From Micropterix aruncella (Eukaryota > Arthropoda > Insecta > Lepidoptera > Micropterigidae), in NCBI GenBank assembly GCA_944548615.1, contig OX155952.1, forward strand, positions 41,418,185 to 41,482,184: 64,000 bases of DNA. The letters run 5' to 3'. The notes below the pieces were generated by a model that saw only the letters and a list, made by a program, of their open reading frames with translations, was not told the origin of the DNA and ran no database searches. This document shows positions 10,783-20,049 of this stretch, in pieces. Position numbers and translations under genes: made by a program. Within the stretch, counting starts at the first letter, position 1; every line of letters starts with the position of its first letter.

Positions 10783-13700
10783 GTCATATAACACAGTAGG
10801 GTGTCAGTCAGTTAAATCTTAAGAAGTCTACATTTGAATGAATATTTAGTTAAATACATGATATCATTAAGGGGTCCGACACACTGGGCCTACGTACGTA
10901 AAGTACGCAGCGCATGATGATATCTGGCCCTTGAATTTAAATGGAAGCAGACACACTTATCCCACGCAACGTTACGTAGGATAAGAAAGTCTGCTTTCAT
11001 TCAAATACAAGGGACAGATGTCATTATGCGTTGCGTACGTTGCGTACGTCGTACCAGTGTGCCGGACTCCTAAACATGTCTAATCCTTTACACGTGGTAT
11101 CAAAAACACGACACATTCTGGTGAGAGATCTATTCGACACGATACTGCTATTGCAATCGTCAACAGAAGATGTATGAGAGCTCCTCGTTAGTCGCGGTGG
11201 CATACGAAATTGAACATTTGCTAGACTGGCTGGGCTTTCGAGTCGATTATGTAGAAGCTTATGGAGACACGTTATATACTCTAAAATTGTGTTTTATCGT
11301 TACAGATACAAACAAAATGCAACCGTATATATCAGAACATCATTCTGACAACATCAAATATGATGGATCAACTAAGGAGCAATCGTGGCCGCAGGATACC
11401 AGTCCTACATACCAAGTAAAATCAATAAGCGATGTCGTCAAAGCGATCACTAATCCAGAAATGATGACCAAAATGAGTACCGCCAAACCATCTAACCCAG
11501 TCACTAAATCGATCGACTCTGATAATAAGACCTGGAAATGTGAGTATACAGTGAATTATTGTAGCTGAACTTAGCCCCCGTAGAAGAAATGGCTGCCTCG
11601 CTCTGTCTAGTGCTCGCACACAGGCGTTCCTCGAGGAACGATACTTGCACTAATCCTTATTACTCTCATATACCTTTAATATCGGCGGTAAAATCCATTA
11701 CTCAGATCACAACACGTGCAAGCAGATGAACTCTCTTTCAATCCCGATGGCGCTAACTATGCATTTGGCAAATTAATCAAGGTTTCTCTAGCTCATCAAA
11801 CAGTTAGAAGTTAAACTCAACCCCTCAAATTTGGGATGACGGGTTCACCTGCTGTAGTCGACACCTCCCTTCATACTGCACGTTGATTAGGGTTCCTAAT
11901 ACTTCCGTGCAGCTTGGGCCTCGTGGCCGATTTGTGTTTTCATATGTCGGCTCAACTCACGGCTCCTACCCGGTAGCCTCACAGGGGACGCCCCCCCCCC
12001 CCGTTTTTTGTTGAGTAAAAAATAAAATCGAGAAAATTTGTGAATCAGGGAGAATCAGCGAATTATATACGTAGTGTCAAGCGTATCCAGAGGGAGGGGG
12101 AGGGGGAGTGGTAGTCGGGATTTAACACCCCGAAAACAGGCGTATTTTTGTTTCATTGTACAGGCAAATTAAAGTTTGGTGGATACCGCGCGCGTTATTT
12201 TAAGGCATGTCCCCCCTCCCTCGAAACTGAAGTTTGGATACGTGTCTGCTCTAACCATTCATTAATGGTATTTGATTGCTTAACTCCATAGAACGATTTG
12301 GCAACCCTTCCGACACGACGAAATAAAAATGGCGCTAATAGCATTGACGGCCAAACTAATAGCAATTTATTTAGCTATCTATAATAACATTGATAATTAA
12401 AGGTTTTTTTATGAATCGCCGATTGATTAAAAAAAAAGTTTGATCAACGATAACATTAATAACATTCAATTATTAGTGCCATATATCGCATTTTTTATAT
12501 AGGCTGATTACATCACAGAAATAATACGGAGGTCTAGAATGCCATCTATTAGTCTATCTGAACATAATGTGCGTAATCGTTTTGTATTGAAACATGAAAA
12601 CCAAATTAAAAATTCTCATCCTTACGTAAATAATACTTAAATAATCAGATTTATGTTTTTTTTAAATCTTATTATTATTTTATTTCGAGATAGGTTACCG
12701 TATAGTCGTGTTTAGTGCGCTATCTAAAGTGTGCCGCCATATTGAACATCAGAGAAGATTACTGAACGTTTGGAACTATGAGTACCCTCTGCACGTTGCA
12801 TTTCGTACTAAAATCCTAGCAGCCAAATCGTAGTACGGCGTTAAGCAATCTAATACTCTGTATATTACATTACATTACATTTCGTCGTGTCCAATTGACG
12901 GCTAAAGACCGCTCTTGGACGTGTCAAAATAATTGGGTTATGTAGTATGTTTCGTTACTACTCTTTACTGAACATACATAGGTAGTCAAGAATTAACTAC
13001 TAGATTGTCAAACTATAAATATAAATAATCAAAATAGAAGCCTAATATTTGAAGTAGTTAGTAATTCAAAAAGATACGTAGTAAAATTATTTATCGCAAT
13101 ATTCAAATTGTCAGTAAAATGTTAAATAATCAAATTAAATCTACGTTATGCATTTTAAACTAAAAGTACAGATATAAGACCATATAAAATAATCAGACAG
13201 TAAGGCTCTACTTTTTAAGTAATTTAAATGGGCACAATATTTGAAAAATCATGGCCCTCAAATTCGGCCAGATTATAGAAAGGGTGGCTTATCAGTATCA
13301 CCTTGATGTTTTTTTGAATTTTATGTCCTCCAGCTGTTTAAATTTTGTAGGGAGTAGATTATAGAATTTAATGCTAAGGTACAAGTAGCTTTTCTGTACT
13401 TTTACCAGTCGTATTCGGGGTACGCATAAAAGGGAGCCACCGCGGGTATGATGCGAGTGAATGTCAGCATTAATTGGTGTTTCTGCTATGTTCCTTCTAG
13501 CATACATTAAACACTGGTATATGAACGCCGAATACATAGTCATTACCCTTGCCTTGATGAAATATTCTTTGCATGAGATCCTAGTCGGTCCTATAATCAA
13601 CTCTCAATAATCAATAATCATTTTTTTTGCGCCACCCCTAGTAACTCCGCAACATACACCCAACCACTCAAATAGGGCGCAATAAATATCAGAATTTGTG

Positions 13701-16700
13701 CTTCCTCTAAAGATAGGTATTATGTTTTTGCATCCCCCAAATCTCTAGTGTATTTTTCTGCTCTGATTCATGCATTCTTGATAAAATAAGTTTTTATTAT
13801 TATAATAAGTTTCATTTCTATAAGGTTTTTCTTTTCTGCAGCACATCTGACATCAACCACAACAACGACAACCACAACAACAACAACATCAAAAACACCA
13901 GTAAACAATGAATTCGGCACAAAATTACACCCGATTTACCCCACGAATCTGGCACCATCTGTTCAGTACGGAAACGAGAAAGATATAGTCGATAAAAAGA
14001 CACTTAAGAAGGATTTACTGAAGGATTCCGGCTTGGATGTGTTGTTTTCGATTGGAAACAACGACAACATTGATCAGCCTATGCTTACGTCCGGGCATCA
14101 AAACAGCTTTGGTGTGCCTCTTGAAGAGTCGTCTACCTATGCTTCGTATAACACGAGAGTATCGCCTACTCTTCCATCCATTGTAGGCATGTTGCAAGGA
14201 GACGCTACGACTACAAAACTCAACGCTACCGAAGACCGTGAGTTGTTATTAATAAACCTTCGACCGAAAAAAATCTTGATTATACGTTTTATTTCATTTC
14301 TAGCGGGGCTGTGCCAGTCGACCCGTCTAAAAATGTGCAGAGGAGTCCTTCCTTATGACCTAACGACGACTCTGCCCTTAATAACTGGAATTTCGAACAA
14401 TGAAGACCTGGAGACTGCATTGCCTTACTTCGAACGCATCATGAAATCTGGATGTAGTTTGAGAGCGCGTCAGTTTATTTGTACTCTTCTGGAGCCCGAG
14501 TGCAAACCGAAAGGGATGACTGTACTACCTCCGTGTAGGAGGGCATGCAAAGGTAATAGAATTCCAAACGTTTTAGACCCGCTGTTTACCATTAGTCTAT
14601 TCAGACTATTCTCAAACTGTTAAAGACGACGTGTTTGGATGCGTATTGTCAATTTCTCACACAGAAAAATATTCATCTATAAACTTCTATCATCTTTTTT
14701 TTTCGTCCTGAGGCTTATCCAGTGCCGGATTATCCAATAGTAGGCACCGGCCTACGGGTCTAACGTCTTTTAGGGGCCCCGAGAAGGGATCATTACAATC
14801 ATATATTTTTTAAAATCGAAGAATATCGCGGTTGTTTGACATTATAAATAGGATATAAACAACATAGGACAGTAAATAGGACAACATAGGACAGCAATAG
14901 GACAACAGCGGCTGCAACGTCACCGAAACGTCGGGTGCTACACATTTCACGCGGTAAATTCGTTTATATCCTATTTATAGTCATATATTTTTTAATTGTT
15001 TCTAATATATAGAAAAAACATTGAATTTAAATTCTAAGGTGGGAATGTTTAATAAAATTTTTGATCCGACTAATAGTATAATTATAATAAATTATTGACA
15101 CTTGGCCGCTGCCAGCCTGTGCGACCGTATTTTGTTTGAATGCGCGACTTTGCTCGCGTTATAACCTTTGACAGAAATGTTTAACGGCCCACTTTGCCGG
15201 TGCGACCGTTTTTTTCTAAATTCACATTTATTCTACACTGTATTGTCGTCAGAATGCTCGACAGCTCAAAGAGTGACTACAAACATTGAGCTCTTTTTTT
15301 GATGAGCAATTTTGATTATTAGATTATTTTCTATTTATCAATGGTTTTCAAACCGATTATAATTTACTAAAATTAATTTATATTGCCACAACTATATCAT
15401 GATCTATAATAATATTATAAAGAGGTAAAGTTTGTGAGGTTGTAGGAAGTAATCTCTGGATCTACTGAACCGAATTTGAAAATTCTTTTACCAACAGAAA
15501 GCCACGCTATTTGTGAGTGTCATAGGCTATATATTAATTCGAAAAATGAAAAGACTTTTTCGTAGTAGTCGGATTTGCAAAGTAAGTCGGAGAATAACGG
15601 TAGAACCGAAACGTTTCTAACTAACGCTGCCTTAACGATGAGAGATATATGATTAAGTTCTAGAGAAAAGTTATAGAGCTTAATAATGCCTACAAAAAAG
15701 TCAGCGACAGCATATGTCTAACTTTTATATTTCAGTCACAAAAAGTAGTATTTTATATTAAAAAAATAATTTAAATCGTTAGGTCATGTTTATTGGTCAT
15801 ATTATCAACAATTATGAATTCTTATCAAAATAAGTAAATTTATCGTCTCAAGTATTTAAAAGAAAAGAGTTTTCCCTTTTGCTGCATATAATTTCCCTTT
15901 TACTGCATAAATAGTTAAAGAGATAATACGCTCACAAATAAGACACTCACAATAAGACACTCACAAATAACGGTAATATAAATAGGATAGAAAACGAATT
16001 TACCGCGTGAAATTTGTAGGACCCGACGTTTCGGTAACGTTGCAGCCGCCGTTGTCTAGGGTAGTCAGTCTACCCTAGACAACGGCGGCTGCAACGTCAC
16101 CGAAACGTCGGGTCCTACAAATTTCACGCGGTAAATTCGTTTTCTATCCTATTTATAATGTCAAACAACCGCGATAGTCTTCGATTTTATATAACGGTAA
16201 TATAGTCTAATTGGCATGCAAATACATACATACATATGCAGCAAAAATATAACCCTTCTTTTGGCAGTCAGGAAATAAATCATAGCACTCAGTACTAACC
16301 GAACCACACTCATAATTTCATCACAAGTAAAAAGTTTTACCGCCCAACGAAGTGGGTACGGGTCAGTTAGTAGTTAATATTCTTTAATTAATTACATTAC
16401 TTAAAATTTTAGAGGCAAAGACGCATCCAAGTGTAGGAAAGCCTACCTGCTGGAGCAGAACTAAATTGTATTGTATTGTATTGTATAGAGGGCCCCGAAA
16501 AGTGCAAACGGGGCCCCGAGATTTTGACGGTCTAAGGGCCTCTATATGGCTTAATCCGGCACTGGCTTGTCCATTCCTTTTATTATAATTTTTCCATCAA
16601 TTTAAATGTTTTTAATGAAATTATGTATAAATTCACGAGAAATAATATGTTTATTGTAGTCATGAGCAATCTTCGTCACTATTCTACCATTCTCTAGTGC

Positions 16701-19700
16701 ACTTTTTAAGAAAAGTAATTAACTCAGAGAGCGTTCTCTTCTAAAAGTCTACTCCTTTTCAGTGGTGACGGAGTCCTGCGAGTCAGTTATCCTGCAGACG
16801 CTGGAGCTGGCGCCGATATTCGACTGTGATCAGTATCCTGACTTCAACGATCCAAGCAAGTGCGTCAATCTCGCCAGGAACGAGTGCATGCCCAACGAGC
16901 ATCAGTGTCCTGCCGACAACTCCTGCATTCCTAAATACTGGCGCTGCGACGGCATCCCGGACTGTCCAAATGACACCGACGAGCTGAACTGCACCGATTG
17001 CAAACCTGAAGAGTTTAGGTAAGCATTTCATTTCTTGCTCCCAGCATGAGGAATGGAGACAGAAGACAACCATCTACCGCCCGGGCAGTTTTAACGACCG
17101 ACGTCGTTTATCTACCCAGGATTTAGATACGAATGTACCAAACGGCTTTTATCTTCACTGATCAACACCGGTAACATTTACTTACATAATATCATTGATT
17201 TTATATAAAATCAATATTAACTAATAACAAGTAAATATGTTAAAAAAACACGACTGCCGTTACAGAAAGTGAACTATTGTATTTATAATTATTTTTATTT
17301 AATTTTTTTCAAATATTTGTGGTTTATGTATTTATCCATATGATAGATTTATATTTTCGGAATGTATTTAATCAGACCATTCATTTGAAACTAAACATGA
17401 TATATTTATGTAAATTTATTAACGTTTGGACATCTAGACAGCTACTTACTATATATTTAGCCAGTTAAGGTACCGTATGACACTCGGGATGACATAACGA
17501 TTCTAACAAACCACACACGTCTAAATCAGCTTAAGCGTTTAGAAGTTATGGTGGAATTAAGAAACGGAAAACATACATAGATGAACCCTAAACACATTAC
17601 ACTCCTTTTTTGTCGGTCGGTCGTGTAAAAAGAAAAACAATAAATGAAATAATCATATGACAAGTAGGTAAAATCACATATTTACCAAGAAAATAATTAA
17701 TTAACTAGCCTATAATAGTGCAGATACTACGTCACATAATTCATTTGACCCATCAGAAAACACCGAGCGGGTCGGAACACGCTCGCGCGCTCGCGCCGAA
17801 CAACACACTTCGTTTTCTTCCGTCGCGCGCCTCTGATGATTGCCATCGCCACGCACCGCGAATGGTGGTCATCGATTCTCTACAACGGACTACACAGTTG
17901 CGGTAAAAAGGATCCACACACAACATTTCAGTGTGCCACGGATCTCCAGAAGGCCGCGATGTATTCCGCTTCACAAGCCAGTCAGGGTACCAGATACAAT
18001 TCATGATGACAATTCCGTGATGGCGCCCGAAAGCACAGGACAAGTCTACATAATCTGATTAGCGGTCTTACGACCAGTTTCACAAATGTACCACGGGCCC
18101 AAGATCAAAGAGGCTGATGTTGAAATCGTCGTATTCCTCCTGTTCTCTCAAGCTATACCCTATATGACCTGATATTTAAGCAGCGCCAATGATAATACAT
18201 GTAAAACATTTTTTTACCAACACAGATGCAGCTCGAACAGTGCGACTTGCGTACCACGCGCCTGGCGGTGTGATGGATTCGTAGACTGCCCCGATGGATC
18301 GGACGAACGAGGATGTCGCCAACTCCTCAACCCTGGAGAAGAGATTCCAAGTGCTGCTGAAAGCGCTCATCCGGCCCCTGTAATACTACCGCATCCTGAT
18401 TTAAAGAGGATCGTACCGCTCAACAAACATTCAAGGTTAGATATTCGCCATCAGTAAACAAATCAATCCGTCAAAGAGTGCGCGACCGAATATATTCACC
18501 GCCATATTGGTTGCCAGGTGGACGTCGATTTTCGATTTCATGAATGCGTTCGATAAGATCGATAATTATATTTTTCTGGTAGTAGTCTTTATTCATAAAA
18601 AAGATACAAATTACATGTCACAGCTCCCCACTAAGGGTAATGCCTATTCAGTGGGTAAAATTGAAAGTTCACGCGAAGGCCGATTTCTCTGCGAAACTCG
18701 ATGCCGCCAGCACTACCTACGGTACGAAAGGACTACCTCTAGAGTGGAGTAAAAAAGTACACATTCAGAACTATTTGGTACTTCAGTCCTTAAATTCAGT
18801 CAAACAAGTAGATTATGCTTCTTAGCAATCAAATAGTACCTTAAATCAATCGAAACTTAAAAAAATAGTCAACCTGCGAGTAATTTAAAAACAACGCTTG
18901 TATGGGCGAGCGACTCTGAAAAATAAACCGTAGTGTCATGAAACTTACCATAAAGTTATATCGCAGTATCGTACAGTATGCAGATTGAGGATTTTTTAAA
19001 AATATATTACGAAAGCTATTGTAATTTTAAGATTTAAGGAAAAATCGTCATATATTTTAAACTTAAAAGCGTAATATCCTCGTATTAATCGATCTGCAAT
19101 CTGCATCCTGTGCGATACTATTAACTCGTTCGTTAACGTGTCCAGACCAGGTTAGGTTAGGTTTAGCGTCTCTCTAAAAATATGCGGCGTGGATGGCCTT
19201 TGTCGATCGCATCTTTTAGGTCCTGGCGTGTGATAGGGTTGACAACTGCGGGCTGGATAGTAAATGCCACACCCACCCTTAGTCTGTTGAGATCTATGTT
19301 CTGTGATGATATCTGTTCTGTATCTGTATTCGTAGATTGACTGCCTTGGTGACTACATTGTGGTGGGTTTATATGATCTAACCCTATACTATGTTGCGTA
19401 ATATATTATGCTAAACGGAGTCGGGGCCAACAACAGGTGGAGTTGAATTTACTTTTAAAACGAGAGCAGCCATGTAATTGTGTTTCTCCTGATTTATTGT
19501 TAGGTCCATGCATTTTTTAATCTGTTCAATGTTAAAAACCTGGAGAGATACTTAAAAGATTTTTTTTCCCAGTGGTTTGAATTAATATTATATTTTCTTT
19601 TAACAGTGAGGCCCCGCCTAGACTCGTCAAGTACAACAAACCGATCCTCCACCACTCCACAGCCAAACAAGAGGAACCATCCAGCGCCAAAACCCCTGAT

Positions 19701-19946
19701 TCCGAGAGTCAGGAGATACTGATGATGAGCGACACGATCAGACCCAGCAGACCCAAGCTGTACCAGAACGTCCGTCTCCCGGCAAAGGAGCAAACGCGGC
19801 CACCGGTCGGCCAGACGTCGCACACGTCTCCCTGTCCGCAGGGGGAGCTCCGATGTCTGGACGGACGCTGCATCACCGTGGGCCAACTGTGCGACGGCAT
19901 GAAAGACTGCAACGATGGCTCGGATGAGAACAATTGCAACTTCTAA
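7957..19946 (+). CDS. Corin-like membrane protein (Frizzled + 3 LDLa), 5' incomplete
   Basis: Seven exons join in phase: 7957-8149, 11306-11539, 13842-14237, 14304-14552, 16763-17018, 18226-18435 and 19607-19946 (stop TAA), giving 625 residues. All have AG acceptors and GT donors. Exon 1 starts on a codon boundary after an acceptor, so upstream coding exons are missing from my model. Exon 1 encodes a basic stretch then a hydrophobic segment ([20 protein letters not shown]), suggesting a type II membrane protein. A Thr-rich linker follows. Exons 4-5 carry a ten-cysteine Frizzled domain. Three six-Cys LDLa modules with Asp/Glu calcium-binding ends follow (exons 5, 5/6-6 and 7). This matches the stem of corin, but translation ends two residues after LDLa 3, with no scavenger-receptor or trypsin domain. 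Extracellular binding is inferred. Intron 3 is only 66 bp, while the others hold mobile elements. Confidence 0.85.
8395..8850 (+). repeat. R650 repeat, 3'-truncated copy in intron
   Basis: Begins TCTAATGGGCCCTTGCTGAG and matches 4715-5150 and 42690-43135 over about 450 bp. It breaks off after ACCGGAGTAAT. It lies in the first recognised intron of the corin-like gene. Confidence 0.75.
8851..10075. other. Intronic spacer, no gene seen
   Basis: AT-rich intron sequence with a short CT microsatellite near 9081-9096. No exon with supported splice sites or domain was recognised. Confidence 0.5.
10080..10310 (+). mobile_element. LINE C-terminal fragment
   Basis: Plus-strand reading gives [24 protein letters not shown], typical of the extreme C-terminus of CR1/Jockey ORF2 proteins (roughly 'LP..I+....FK..L'). 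It is a short remnant in the corin-like intron. The assignment rests on the general pattern only. Confidence 0.4.
10733..10779. repeat. (AT)n microsatellite
   Basis: Uninterrupted AT dinucleotide run of about 46 bp inside the 3' region of a LINE copy. Confidence 0.95.
10871..11070. mobile_element. MITE with ~85-bp inverted repeats, TAA duplication
   Basis: A near-palindromic 200-bp element beginning GGGGTCCGACACACTGG and ending with CCAGTGTGCCGGACTCC. The arms pair over roughly 85 bases. It is flanked by TAA on both sides (10868-10870 and 11071-11073). The paralogous LINE at 36270-36290 has the uninterrupted site with a single copy. A TWA target and GGG terminus suggest PIF/Harbinger; that superfamily call is inference. 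Confidence 0.8.
11820..11970 (+). repeat. R650 tail and following linker (diverged)
   Basis: GATGACGGGTTCACCTGCTG then TAGTCGACACC matches the R650 3' end. The following GGTTCCTAATACTTCCGTGCAG resembles the sequence 5' of the tandem copies at 4545-4565. It is intronic in the corin-like gene. Confidence 0.5.
11982..12248. mobile_element. hAT-like non-autonomous element, copy 1
   Basis: Begins CAGGGGACGCC and ends GGATACGTGTCTG. It matches the reverse complement of 51935-52224 over most of its length (AATAACGCGCGC, AATGAAACAAAAATA, TTTTTTACTCAA on the other strand). No target-site duplication was found for this copy, but the other copy has a perfect 8-bp one. Confidence 0.65.
12266..12857. mobile_element. 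MITE family A, full copy
   Basis: About 590 bp with terminal inverted repeats: GGTATTTGATTGCTTAACTC at the left and TTAAGCAATCTAATAC at the right. The inner parts match 39225-39500 and 47640-47930 (GGCTGATTACATCACAGAAA, GGCAACCCTTC). There is no ORF, so it is non-autonomous. It is intronic in the corin-like gene. Confidence 0.7.
13260..13650 (-). mobile_element. LINE C-terminal fragment
   Basis: Minus-strand frame includes [20 protein letters not shown], then [14 protein letters not shown]. This is the C-terminal '..HNTR....L..P+.+L...S....++++N.LP' pattern of non-LTR retrotransposon ORF2. The upstream reverse transcriptase is absent. It lies in the intron before corin-like exon 3. Confidence 0.6.
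14814..14980. mobile_element. Penelope-like pseudo-LTR copy with 15-bp duplication
   Basis: Starts with an inverted copy of the family tail (ATATCGCGGTTGTTTGACAT). It ends with GGCTGCAACGTCACCGAAAC, then the CGGGT...GCGGTAAATTCG block and CCTATTTATAG. TCATATATTTTTTAA occurs directly on both sides (14799-14813 and 14981-14995). There is no coding sequence. The same blocks flank the endonuclease ORF at 44234-45274. Confidence 0.75.
15403..16371 (+). mobile_element. Helitron-like non-autonomous repeat
   Basis: Starts TCTATAATAATATTATAAAG and ends CGGGTCAGTTAGT. The end is preceded by a hairpin-capable CCGCCCAACGAAGTGGGTACGG. The TC start, hairpin near the 3' end and CTRRT-like end match Helitron-type elements as I recall them. 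No helicase is visible. It contains the Penelope-like palindrome at 15981-16190. Only a search for further copies would prove the ends. Confidence 0.45.
15981..16190. mobile_element. Penelope-like inverted pseudo-LTR palindrome
   Basis: Two 86-bp arms (15979-16064 and 16070-16155) are inverted with very few mismatches around a 5-base loop. A tail (GTCAAACAACCGCGATAGTC) then runs to 16190. ATAACGGTAATATA is repeated directly at 15967-15980 and 16191-16204, a 14-bp target duplication. No ORF is present. The DNA can form a very strong hairpin. Confidence 0.85.
17505..17640. repeat. Interspersed repeat, copy 2 (LINE-tail-like)
   Basis: Matches 1780-1910 over most of its length (AAGAAACGGAAAA, then ACATTACACTCCTTTTTTGTCGG here). 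It lies in the intron after corin-like exon 5. Confidence 0.55.
17718..18060. other. GC-rich intronic segment, unrecognised
   Basis: A GC-rich block in an AT-rich intron with short open frames on both strands (62-96 residues). None shows a known motif, and no splice sites join it in phase to the corin-like exons. It may be an unidentified mobile-element fragment or exon of another gene. Confidence 0.3.
18668..18838. repeat. Dispersed duplicate, copy 1
   Basis: From about GCGAAGGCCGATTTCTCTGC to TTCAGTCCTTAAATTC it is almost identical to 21512-21635 (about 125 bp, one difference noticed). Similarity continues in part to CTTCTTAGCAATCAAATAGT. It lies in the last intron of the corin-like gene. 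Confidence 0.9.
19141..19340 (-). other. Possible retroelement fragment
   Basis: The minus strand reads [20 protein letters not shown] then [15 protein letters not shown], a plausible protein stretch without recognised domains. It may be an ORF1 remnant of a retrotransposon, and it lies between corin-like exons 6 and 7. It does not join the gene (opposite strand). Confidence 0.25.
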
Positions 19947-19972
19947 AGCCGCAACGCTGTGACGATTGTGTA

Positions 19973-19978
19973 AATAAA
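19973..19978 (+). terminator. Polyadenylation signal of corin-like gene
   Basis: AATAAA, 27 bases after the stop codon at 19944-19946. A second AATAAA occurs near 20366, so alternative 3' ends are possible. Confidence 0.6.
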
Positions 19979-20049
19979 TGTGATAAAAAAAACCTTGACT
20001 GGTGCTGCAACATGAGAGAAATCGAATATTTATTTTTAACAAAGTTTTT

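Larger units (their letters stand above)
10470..11190 (-). mobile_element. LINE 3' region, paralogue of 35892-36880
   Basis: The reverse complement of 11074-11190 matches 36200-36285 closely (ATGAGAGCTCCTCGTTA, ACCAGAATGTGTCGTGT, AAGGATTAGACAT). The match continues along the 3' untranslated part to the AT-rich tail near 10470-10500. The copy is split by a 200-bp MITE (10871-11070) and carries an AT microsatellite. The paralogue lacks this MITE and instead carries another one. Confidence 0.7.
14720..16564. mobile_element. hAT-like element holding other insertions
   Basis: The left end CAGTGCCGGATTA and the right end TAATCCGGCACTG are inverted, and the similarity extends with gaps to GGGGCCCC about 50-60 bases in. 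Flanks GCTTATC (14713-14719) and GCTTGTC (16565-16571) form a 7-8 bp duplication with one mismatch. CAGTG termini and this duplication size fit hAT. No transposase is visible. The interior contains two Penelope-type insertions and a Helitron-like repeat. It sits in the intron between corin-like exons 4 and 5. Confidence 0.65.

Noticed and set aside
16065..16069. Palindrome at 15979-16155 as a transcription terminator or cruciform origin
   Set aside because: Matching blocks flank a GIY-YIG ORF and the copy has a 14-bp target duplication, so a Penelope-like insertion explains it.
16783..17073. Minus-strand 96-codon ORF over the first LDLa exon
   Set aside because: Antisense to a six-Cys LDLa module with proper splice sites; no independent support.
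19500..20042. Minus-strand 180-codon ORF over the last corin-like exon
   Set aside because: Long only because the exon is GC-rich; the plus strand carries the LDLa motif, acceptor and poly-A signal.
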